A stretch of DNA of 64,000 nt from Rostratula benghalensis (taxonomy: Eukaryota; Chordata; Aves; Charadriiformes; Rostratulidae). The stretch's first letter is position 1. Each line of letters opens with the position of its first letter. Location of the stretch: contig VXAI01000090.1 in the NCBI GenBank assembly GCA_013399305.1, positions 1,298,095 to 1,362,094 of the forward strand, written 5' to 3'. This document shows positions 23,901-35,900 of the stretch, in pieces. A model generated the notes under the pieces. That model worked only from the letters and a program-made list of their open reading frames with translations. It had not been told where the DNA came from and searched no databases. Position numbers and translations under genes: made by a program.

Positions 23901-26900
23901 ATGGGAAGAACTGCACGCCAGGCCTGTATATAGAGCCCACTGTACGCAATGCACTGTCAGGGGTGGGATTCCACTACTAATGCATTATAGGAACAGTGAA
24001 ATTCAAAGTATACAACAATATCCCTCTGGTGTGATTTGTGAAGTGTTTCTTGCAAGTTTCCTACTCAATTATTTTACTACCTCTTCACCTCCTGCACTGC
24101 TGTTTCAGAAGCACGATCTGATGTGATAAATGACAGCTCCTTTGTTATTTAAGTTAGCATACCTGTTATTAGAGTTAAAAACCTTCTGGGTAGTCTGTTC
24201 TGCATTGCTGCAGGTTCCTGCCATTGCACTTAGAAGTGGCAATGATCTGAAAGACTTGACTAGTATTCCAGGCTTTGCAAAAGCATTATGAAATGCTTTT
24301 AATTCAGTTGCGTGTTAATTCTGTCATCCACATAACATTGTGTTGTGGAAGCTTCTGAAAGATAAGGCAAATTGCTTGTGTATGGTCAACTTCAAGGCTC
24401 TGGGGTGCTGTTTACCCATTGCCAAAGAAATTTATACCCTGCTTATAGACGAAACGTGTATGATTGAGACCCTTACCATAGGAGGATGAGCATTTTGTAT
24501 TTGAAAAATTCTTGCCTGCTTTGATGGGAATGTTGAGTTTTGTAACAGGTGTACACTTAATCAGTGAGAAATTAAACAGATGCTCTATCTTGAGCTTGTT
24601 TTGTTAATGTACAAATTGCAGTTAAGTTTTCAAAACTTTATTTTTGTTACAAACTGGGCTCCCACCAGCTCTGTTGATCTTTCTTGGCCTGAGCTGATGA
24701 AGGAATGGTGCTGCTGACTGGTAGATGTGCTGGGAGGAGACTTGCTGATTTTTGCATGGTGCTGGTTCTGCATAACGCTGTTTTCCTATTGCTTCTGTGA
24801 CAAATGAGGGTCACTGCTACACGAGGAGTGTGGGAGTGCATGTGTAGCCAGTTCTACTGTATTATTGATCTTTAAGGTAGTCTTTAGTGGTAAATTTATA
24901 CCTACTAGGTTTTCTGGTGTTACTGAAGTTGGGAGTTGGTAGAACTCTACTGTTTCACAGCGCAGACTTCAAGCACAGCCCTGATGTGCAGGAAAGGAGT
25001 GCTTACATTTTCCTGGCCTTAATGGATATTTCTCTTAACGCTATTGACTATTTTTGGATTAGACATGGGAGTGAAGATGAGAAAAACAAAACAGAATTTA
25101 CAAATACTTCTTTTTAAAAAACAACCCTAATGTTTCCTTCCAGATTATAAAAACACTTAAGGTACTACAGGACTTGGATATATCACTGGATATTCTAGTG
25201 GTAAGTGATCAGTAATACATTAAAATCTTCCCCAGTGAATTGCTGGGTACATGTCAGGGGTCTGCAATCATAAAAGCAGTGAATATATCGCATTTTAAAT
25301 TGTGACTCTTAATCATGATTTGTTTAAAGCTCTATACAAGGAACTGTGGAGTCTTTTCCAAAAGCCAGCTGGAAACTGAGTATACAACTTGACAAAGGCA
25401 GTATTATGCCAACAGTGACAGTACTGAGCAGGAATCTAAGCATACAGAGAACACTTTGTCACTCAGAGTTGGTTTCTTGTCACTGGAAAACTGCTTTCAA
25501 GTCAATGTTAAAGAGAAAATAAATAAGAATGAACTTTTCTTTTGGTTGGTTGTCTAAATCTTATGTCTTTCATTAGCAGCTCAAGGTTCTTGCATTTCAA
25601 GAACAGGCATCCCAAGTAAGGATACTTGTGACTTATATCCTTATCCAAACAAATTTTATATTGGAAATCCTCACATTGTTTTATGAAGCTTCTAGTAATG
25701 AGAAATGTATCTGTATTTTGGGAAAAAGCAAAATGTGTTCTTTGCAAGAGAGCTCTTTGGAGAGTATGAGAAAAATATGGTAATTAAGGTAGTCAGCTAG
25801 GCCTAAACATCAGTAGGCTTCTACTGGAATACAGCACTATTAATATTTTTATTGAAAAACAAAACAATCTAATTGCAGTTATTCTTGCTCAAAGTTGCTT
25901 AAAATGACAAAAACCTTCTGCAGACAATTCATGTTCCCAGTGCACTTAAGGTCTGTCACATCATAGAACATTAAGGAAGCCTTCAAGTCAAATAGAAGAG
26001 ACTTTTACAGCCGAGGACTCAACATATTTTTAATGCATTTCAAGAACATAAAAAGCTTCAGGAAATAATTGTACCAAATTTCTTGCATCTATTTGCAGTA
26101 CTTTGACCTAACAAACCAGTATTGCTTAAATTATGTAGACGCTAAGTATCCTTAAAGTGAATTTAATTAAGTCCTCTGTAAGGTATGAGCAGATTATGCG
26201 GGAGTAGCACATCTATAGCTTTTGCTCAGACTTCATAGGAGTATCATTTCACTTGTTAGCAAGGGCAGTAACAGGTTACTGCTAACCTAGTGAATTTCTG
26301 GTTTTGTGTGCACTTTAAAAGCAAGAGTTTGTGAATCAGAGACACTTACTGATAATACAGGATTAAAATAAAAGTTACCTGGGTTTCTATATACACTCGA
26401 AATCGTCAAGGTAGTTCTGCTTAATGTAGAACTCACTAGAGCAAGACTTGAAGGCACAGCTGTAATGTGAAAATAATTGTACTGGAGGAAAACAAAATTA
26501 CAGGCTTTAAATGACTTTTTTTTTTCCTTTTTTTCTGTGGTTGAAACTCAGTCTTGAGTTTAGGCATGTTAACTTGGCATCTCTTACCCTTCTATGACAT
26601 ATTACTCCTGGTTGAAATGCATTTTAGAGTACAATGTTCATCATATGCTCTCTAACATGCTAAAATGTTCCTGCATAAGCCCAAAGGGAGTTAAAATTGA
26701 TTAATCTAATTCAGTGGAGTAGTATGCATTGTGTGGGCATAGCATTCCAGCCAAATTAAATTCCTGAAATGTGTACATTAATGGAGGAAAAAGACTTAAT
26801 TTCGTGAATTAAGACTATATTTTATTCACCATATTTGGTTGTAAATATCTACCTCTCCTCCTGATTGCAGTATAAATAGTGTGTTTATTTCTTTAGCTGC

Positions 26901-29900
26901 TATAAGACTGCTCTGACTGCTAGTTTAATATTGTTTGTAGTGGTTTAAGAGAAGACTGGTGTGTTCATTTGTGATTTTTTTTCTGCACATCTTCCTTTCA
27001 CTGTCTTCAACAGGAAACTGGCATAGGCAAAACAGTTAACAGCTTCAGGAAACATGCCACTGCTGGGAATGTAGCTAAAGCTCTGGTAAAAAAATGGAAA
27101 AAACTTACTCCTCCAGAAAATAAAAGGTAGGTGTCAACTAAGTTTTAGAAAAAAGTTAATTATACTGTAGTGTAACTTTGTAAAATGCAGCTTGGAAAGC
27201 TTAGGAAAGTGTTTAGAATGACCAATGTGCATTAGGACAAAAGCAGAAATCAAATGGTAGAAATGAGTCTCTTGGTTTAACCCCAGCCAGCAGAAAGGGC
27301 CCTGCAGCTACTTATGTGGTTCTCCCTCTGCTCCCAGATCAGTGAGGAGAATCATAGAATTGTCTAGGTTGGAAGGGATCTTTAAGATCATCTAGTCCAA
27401 CAGCCTAACTCTGACAAAAAAATAATCACTCAATCACATCACTAAACCATGTCCCCAAGCACCATGTCAGCCTGTCTTCTAAAATACCTCTGGGGATGGT
27501 GATTCAATCAGTTCCTTGGGCAGCCCATTCAAATGCTTGATAAACTTTTCCATGTAAAATTTTTTTCCTAATATTCAATTTGAACCTCCCCTGGTGCAAC
27601 TTGAGGCCACTTCCTCTTGTCCTATTGTCTGTGACTTGGGAGAAGAGAGCAACCTCTTTCTCTCTACAACCTCCTTTCAGGTAGTTGTAAAGAACTATAT
27701 GGTCTCCCCTCAGCCTCCTTTTCTGCAGGATGAACAACCCTACCTCCCTCAGCCTCTTGTTGTAAGACTTATTCTCCAGACCCCTCACCAGCTTTGTTCC
27801 CCCTTCTCTGGACCCGCTCCAGCACCTCAATTTTTTTTTTTGTGGCAAGGGACACAAAATTGGACACAGTTTTCAAAGTGGGGCCTCAGCAGTGCTGAGT
27901 ACAGGACAATCACCTCTTGAGTCCCACTCACTACACTGTTCCTGATACAGGCCAAGATGCTGTTGGCCTTACGAGCCAGTGGTGTGCCGTGGTGGCCAAG
28001 CCCGCAGTCAACTGACACCCCTGGGTCCTTTTCTGCCAGGCAGCTCTCCAGCTACTCAAAGGAGAAAAGGAGGGGAAAACAGGATAAAAAAAGACCAACA
28101 ACCCCAGACCTCTTGAACTGAGGTAGACAGTTTAATAGAACAATATCAGACAAAGAAAATAGCAGTAATAATAAAAATAGTAAAAGAATAAGTGGACCCA
28201 GGTCACTCACCACCAAGTAAATTGCTGAACTGGCACCATCCTAAGCAGTGATAGCAAGTACCTGTCACCCAGTTGATCCCAGTTATATATCTATGATATC
28301 TATGTACAGAATATTCCATTAGCCATTCCATTGTCCTGTCTGTGCTCCTTCTCAGCTTCTGTGAGAAACTGAAAAAAGTCCTTGAAGTAGGAACAGCACC
28401 TGGCAATGACTAAAACGATATGTGTTACTGACATTCCTTTAATGCCAAACCTGAAACACAGCAACCAGTAGAAAGAAAATTAACTCTGTCCCAGCTGAAA
28501 CCAGGGCAGTTTATATACCAGCAAATAAATCAGAGGGACTGGTATTGGTCAATTAGCTAGCCAGCACTCAGACTTCAACTGTAATTATTATTTTTTACAC
28601 TGGTGCAAGTTCTTAGGTCCCAGCTGATGCAGGCAGAACTAAGTGAATGATGGGCATGATGGGCACTGCTATGTGCTTTTTTTCAGGGAAGTGGGAAGCT
28701 TGCTCTTTCTTCCCTGAGGTGGTGGTTAAATGAGGCCGCTCTCCAGTGATTTTGGTTGTATAGAGGGCTTTCCTATAATGTTCTTGTGGGCTGAGAGGGG
28801 CTTCCAATGTTGAAGGAATCACACTGAAGAGATTGGTCTTTGTCTCAGAATGAAGCAGCTACCACTGCCATGGCCAGGCTAACTGTTCTTTAGATGTTTT
28901 GCATGTGTCTGACAATTTGAGGTGATTGAGCTGAGAAAGCCAAAGGTTTATATTAACTAAATAATCCATTTTAAATCTGAATTTGCTCAAACAATGGGAC
29001 AGTGAAATGCCAGAACCTGCGATAGGCAAAGTAAGAAGGCTGACTTGTAATCTGTACCATGTACAGAGCATGTTGTAAATTTTGTCACCTAGTTATTTTC
29101 AAGTACTGTGTCTATATTATAAAGTATGCAGGGAAGACTGTGGTAAAAAAAGTGATTCCACACATTCTAAGCAAGCCACACTGTCGGGAATGTTCTACTG
29201 ATGGTTATGTCACTGCTCCCCACTTGTCGTCTTGTCAATTCTTGATGCAGTATTTAGCGATACTGGACCCAGGGACGACTCCTCTGAGATTCTGTACTGA
29301 TAATGGAAGAATGAGTACAGCAGAGTACAGTTGTCTTATGAATTTATGACACATGGTAGGATTTAATACTTTAAGTTTTACTAATGTGGGTAACAAGATT
29401 GACTATTTGATAATTTAGCATCAGATGTTGCATGGGAAGTGATTCTGTTTTGTTTGTTTTTAATGTTGCAGTGGTCACAGAGGAAGAAAACATAATACTG
29501 AAAAAGATGAGACAAACCCTTCCATTTCCAAGGAGACTGAACGTTCAGAGAAGTCCAAAGCATCTGCACTGGACTCCAGAAGTTCCAATAGTGCTCCCAT
29601 TTCTGAAAAGCTGAATAAGCACTGTGCCTGTACTGAGGAGACCCACCAAAGTAGGGATTCTGAGTCTCAAAAAGAGTATGATAATAAAGAAGGGAGCAGT
29701 GGTTGTTCTAAGCATGCTTCCCAGGGTAACTATTCTCAAGCTAAAGAAAGTGACTTCAAAGACAGAACTGTCACAGACAGCAAGAAAGTTTCTGAAAATG
29801 AGTGTTCCTCTGTAGCCAATGAAGACTTATCCCTGAAGGAAAAGCCTAGTAAGGATGCTTCCAAACGGAGAAATCCTAAGCATGTGAAGAAACCAAACCA

Positions 29901-32900
29901 GAAACTTGTCATAAAAAGCGAAGGCAAGTTATCTAGTGATGAAGAATTTGAGCCCCCTACTATGTCTTTTGAATCTTATCTTAATTATGATCAGATTACC
30001 AAAAAAAGAAAGAGGAAGGCTTGTTCTACAGGTGAACAGTCAAAGAAGCGCAGTGAACAGAACAGCTCATTACCACAAAAGACTTCAAAGTTTTCTCATG
30101 CCAAAGAAGAAGATGGAAAAAAATGTAAGAGTGATCAATCAGAAACTCCTAATAAAAAGGTAAACCACTGCATAACTAATACAATAGCAAATAAACTGCT
30201 TTGGATGCTTATTTTCAGTGAAATTCAGCCATATTTATTTTAATAAACTTCATGGCTCTGACATATCGGCTGCATTGAAATTGCCAGCAATTGTCATAGA
30301 GGCAAGTTTAAAATCCTAGAATTGTCTAGATTGGAAGGGACTTAAGATCGAGTCCAACCACCAACCTGAACCCACAACCATCACTAAACTGTGTCCCTGT
30401 TGTCAACTTGTCTTGTGTATTAGGGTGGTTTTCAGTATGGTAAAGGTTTTTGATCTGTATCAGCTAATCTGCTTTTTACCCACAAAGTAAAAGTACTTGC
30501 CTTTGGAAAGCTGTCCCCTTCTTCTGCTCTTGACAAGCCTTGTCTGGCACTGTAGCAGCTGTTGTGTATAGCGCAGTCATTTTGTCAGATGCTGTGGTTC
30601 TTTAATAGTGACTGTTAAGGTCTGCAGGGGAACTAAACTTTCTTTCAATGCATTGAATTAAACTACAGTAGTGCATATAAAAAACCCCAAAGCCTTACAC
30701 ACGTTTGTAATGTGGGTTGTCCTAGTCCCTCGAAGTGGAAGAAGTTTAAGTAGCTCCTTGAACTAAGGTAGATCTAAACATGTGTATTAATTAGACCTTT
30801 AAATGAAGCCCTTTTGTGCACTGGGAACTGGAGATCCCTTCAGTCTTTTATCTTTACTGTTATGTAAAAGCTCCAAGCTTAATTTACTGTGGAAGATCTG
30901 CAATCTAAGTGTAGTATCTTCTGGCCCAAATGGAGAAATACTAATGTAGAGGCTTGTGTGTGATCTCTAGCATAAATGGTTTGAGGAAAAAATCTTGGAA
31001 GTTCAAGCAATCATGAAAACTTATAAAACATTAAGTTCAGGGCGGTGGAAGCTTTGGGCTGTAAGTGCCTGGCTTACAATTGCAGGACACCCAATACATA
31101 ATTTAGATGTTGCAAATAATGCTGAGCATTTGTAGAGGGAACTCTACCTAACACGTTTTTAAGGGGTTATTAGTTTAAAATTTTAGGCTAAATGGCTTAT
31201 CCAGCACAATATAGGAGAGTTAGTAAACGAAGTAGAAAGCTGTTTCTTGTCTTTCAGGATACTTAAGGCATTTAGTTTGCCTTTAAACATTTAACAGTGG
31301 CTTTGTGTTCTTGCAGTTTTGTCTCATGCCTTTAACCTCAATAGCAATTTATCTAAAAGCCTGTTAACTGAACACTGTTCTTTAATCTCTTTTAATGCAC
31401 TGATTGTAGATATCCCACTTGGTTCTTTTTGTGATGTTGTCTTGGTAAATAGAGTATGAAAGGGTATGCTGAAATGTAATCCAGTGAGTAAATTTTAGTG
31501 CAGAAAAGAAATAATTCTAGTTAGCCTAGTTACCTTTGGGGCTTGCTTATGGATTTGTTTTTTTCTTTTGTAGTTTGTTTTAAGCCTCAATAAACCCAAA
31601 TTGTAATGTTGAAGCAATGTTTCCTTGACTCTGCAGGCCAAGGTGGCATCTCTCCAAGATCTTCTTAATACTCCACTACCTAAATTTCTGACAGGCATCT
31701 CAATCTCATCTCCCTCATATGCTGCTGACTTTCAAGGTAAGTAGTATGCAAGGCTGATGAATGTGAAATAGTGCAGATTTTTATAGCTCTATGTAGAGAT
31801 TTCTTTATCCCCTTTCCTAATAAAATTTATTTGCTTGTCTGTCAATGGCAAAGAAAGGCCATTCACTTTCTCACCTGTAGAAATCATATTGAAGCTGAAG
31901 GGAGTTTTAAAGGCTTCTCTTTCAAGGCTTGCTGAATAAAGAATTGCTGTGGAAGGTGATGTGCTAGCATCTTTATTGATGGGTGACACAGAGCCAGTGG
32001 TTCTCCTACCAGCACTGCTGTTGCTGCTTCTGCCTTCTCTAGGATAACTCAGGAAGATCAATAATGTGCTGTAGACTGGTAACAGTAATCTAGGTGTGAA
32101 TATTGCTTATGTAGACCTGAGCTAAATAATGTAAGGCTGGTTTGCTGCAGTTTACTTGCAGCTTACATGCTCTCTTGGTGTTAGATGGTGAATGGACTTC
32201 TACAATGTACAAGACGCAAGGGCCCCAAACTAATGCTGTAACTTCATACTTCAAGAAAAATGAATTTACGTGTGTACTACTGGCTGTGTTTCAAAGCTGA
32301 ATGTTTAAACCATTGCAAAATGTCATGAGGTAAAGAAAACTCTGCCTGATGTTTTGTTTGCAGCTCCCGTAGCACCTGCTGCAGAAGTACCTCAGCAAGT
32401 CAGTGAGACTATGGAATTCACAGGACGGAGACTGAACTCTAAAATGCAAGTTTACTCTGGGTCTAAAACAGCCTGTCTTTCAAAGATGCTTACACTCTAT
32501 GAACAGTGCATCCGTGTGCTTCAAAATAATATTGATTGTGAGTACTTCAAGGGATTTGTAGCAGGCTGTGCCTGAAAGTTTATCAGATGTTTTTTTTCTT
32601 CCATGCCAGCTACTGACCTACTAAAAGATATTGCCCCTCCCTACAAATGGTGGTTCGGAGCAGATGGAAAGACACTTTAAAATAAGAAAAAATATTTATG
32701 GCCATGATAAAATGTACTTTTGCTTTGATAGCCTACCTTTTTTAAAGTTCTAATGTTAATTTACAGGACATTATATTTTAACTATAAGCCAAAATACCTG
32801 CTGAATTTTTTTTCCCTGCCAGATGTTTCTTTACATAAATTAGAATGAGTGGTCAAGAAATTGTTTATTCCCTTATATAGGCAGAAAGGGCAGTGATGCA

Positions 32901-35900
32901 TAGCAGTAAAGATAGCGGCAATAACTATTCAAAGATGCTTTCGCCATCCTCAAATACAATTGCCAGACAGTATGGAACTTGTGATTTATGAATATTTTCA
33001 TAGTCTGACTTAAAACCATATCCTGTTTAGTGCTGGCTAAAATGAACTTGTATTTTTATTTTTAAACTGGTGAGTGGTCTTGCCCATTGAGTAAAAAAAA
33101 AAAATGAGATGCTGCAAGTACTGTCCTCTCTTGTAGCGCTACATGAAGTAGGAGGTGTGCCCTTTGAAATTCTTGAGCCTGTGCTAACACGTTGCACACC
33201 ACAGCAGTTGCTCCGAATAGAGGAATGTAATCCGGTAAATTCTGCCTTGTTAAATTCAGGGAACCACAGAGGACATGAGGCATCTGTTTCTGCCTTCCTT
33301 GCACCCTCTCTGATAAAGACTCTCCACGGGTTACACTGGGTTTCTGTCTTGCATGCTTATTTCTTTGTCCCCAGCTGTCATTATCAAGCCTCCCTTTCTT
33401 AAGTGTCAGGATTTAAAGCACTTCAGAGAATTATTACTGATGACTAAGTGAAAGCTGGTGGGGGTAGAAAGTATTTCTGCTTCTAAAAATAAGAAAAACA
33501 AAACAAAAAGCAAAATCCCCACAGTATTTACCACTGAAAGAGCTGCAGTTAAAGCTGTAATGGAACCAACTGTTTTCAAGTCACAAACTGTTAAGGCTGC
33601 AGAGCATACCAATTAGGAAGTGTCTGGGGTTTTGCATTTGAGGTAGATTTCTTACCTATGCTGTTAGGACTCTAGCTCCATGATGCATTTGGACATGGAG
33701 GTTCTGGGTGTGCAGCACTATGTAGTGCAAGCAGGCCGTGTCTCTGCGTGGCTAACATTGAGCTGGTGTGGCCTAAGCCTGTGCTGGAAGCAAGTCTAGC
33801 CTGTAAGCATGGCTCATTAACTCACATATAGAGCTCTGCTAATTGAAGTTGTGTGATTTCTCGACAGAAGTCAGTATCTGTGTAGTATTTCTGTGCCCTG
33901 TGTTGGGGGAACCTGCAACAATGTGTAGTGGGGTTTGTTCACCTTTCTCTACCAGGGAACTGGGCTTTGCTACAGGCTCAGCTAACAGGTACTCTTGAAA
34001 GTGTTATTTTTAAATCTTTAATTTAAGATACCTTCTGTTCAAATTAGATGTTTACAGAAGAGTCTGACCACTTGTGGAAGAAGCACTGCCAGAGAGATTT
34101 TAAAAATGAGAGCCTCCTGGAATATGAGTCTTGGCGTGAAATGTACTTGAGGCTATTTAATGAGAGAGAAGAAAAACTGAAGACACTTACAAAAAGTATT
34201 CTTTCAGCTCAGTCTGAGAAACCAAAAGGTAAAATCTGTGGTTAGTGTTTCCCCTTACAAACCCCAGACTCTTCTGCTGATGTGTAGGGTTTATTTATTG
34301 GTTTCTGCTGAGCACTAATGCTGTACCTCTAGGAGAAGTCATCACACTAAAGCATGTTAATTTACAAGTTACTAAAAAAATAAATACGTGCATTCATACA
34401 ATACTGTGTGCTGTAAGTATTTGCATTAATGCAGACAGATCTTACATTACTGGTTAGGCTGAGGATTCTAAGTAACAATGCAAAGAGTACTACTGTAACT
34501 ACAAATACTGAAGATGATATTAAATATTGTATGCAGTCTGTATGTGATTTGCTATGGTTCAGGTACTACTTTGGTACCAGATTCTGCTTTTCTGAAACAC
34601 CCCCCCCCCCCCCATTTAACCCTAGAAATTGCCATGCAGCCTTATCAACTGAGCTTTGAGTATAATGGGGGGGGGGAGAACTAACCCTGTTTCATATCCT
34701 CTGCTCCTTGCTTCTGTGTTAGGCAGGCAAGCAAAAATGGCTTATGTCACCCGTGCAGCAAAACCACCCAGGAACATTCACCGACAGCAAGAAATCCATG
34801 GGACAGCAGGACCTGTCACCCAGCTTCATCCCACAGAGAACTGCATGTAAGTGTTACGTACTGTGCTTTTAATTTGAGTTTAGATGTCTTTGTCAGTACA
34901 AAAGCTTGCTGGCAAAATAATTTTTCAAGTTATAAATAGCTGTCTATTTGCTTGCCTCTTTTAAGCAGCTAGTGGCTGGAAACTAGCTTGCCTTTTAAGT
35001 CTTGCATGCTCCTCTGCTGTATATGCACTACCATTGCACACTTCTCCTAAGTGCCAGTGAGGAATTTGCCCTCCCATCTGGAGAGTGAGTGGATGCTGTT
35101 TTTTTTTTCTCCAGACTGCACTAATGCCACTTGACATCCTGGGGAGGTTCCAGGCCTGATGTTTAGCGTTTATAAACCTGCCAAGTAGCCTCACATGCTC
35201 TCCTGCTTTCAGAAAATCCCAGTCAGCTGTCTGGAATGATACAGCTAACCAGGGTGAATCGTGACAACTTTTAATACTCTTCATGGTGGTTTTCTGCTTT
35301 GGCAGCCTAAAGAGTTTTCTGGAACAGTCTCTATTAGTAGCCAACACTAATCACTAGAAGAACAGAAACCAGGGGTTCCACAAACTTTCCTTTGTATAGC
35401 ACAAAGCCAAATTCTTTGTCATATCTTAGTTCAGAGTAGCTCAACAACATGAGGTTTGCCCTACTGTTCCTGCCAGCCTAATGAACAATCTTGTATCCCA
35501 GAGGATGGCTGAAACAGGGAGATAAACCACCTGTAGCAGCAGCTTCTACCTCTTCTTCCCTTCTTGACTAGGTGGACACAGACATTTTTTACTGTTCTAG
35601 TATCTGTTTTTGTCTGAAAGAAAGGTCAGCAGTTTAACTTAAAAGCACCCCATGGGTTGATGAGTCTGTGTGCCAGCAGCTGGACCAAAAAAGCTATGGA
35701 GAGTATTTGTACTGCCTGAATGTGGATATCTTAAGCTGTGGTCACTCACTCTGCTGTGGCTGCTGGTGAGCATGACGACTTCACTTGTCCCCATTGCCTG
35801 TGGTTGTTCCCATGGTGGCATAAGTGCTCTTCAACTTGCTCTCTCAAATTTATCCCTCTGGGGCAGTGGCAAGTGGAACACTTTTCATTAATCTGAATTA

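Noticed and set aside
29543..30163. Other-frame and antisense ORFs over exon 4
   Set aside because: Shadows; only the frame that joins exon 3 in phase contains the conserved SFESYL block.
32354..32575. Separate 73-codon gene
   Set aside because: It is exon 6 of the Elongin A-like gene with intron sequence at both ends.
34656..34850. Separate small gene starting in the G-run before exon 9
   Set aside because: The frame is exon 9 of the Elongin A-like gene extended through its acceptor; the real exon starts at 34723.
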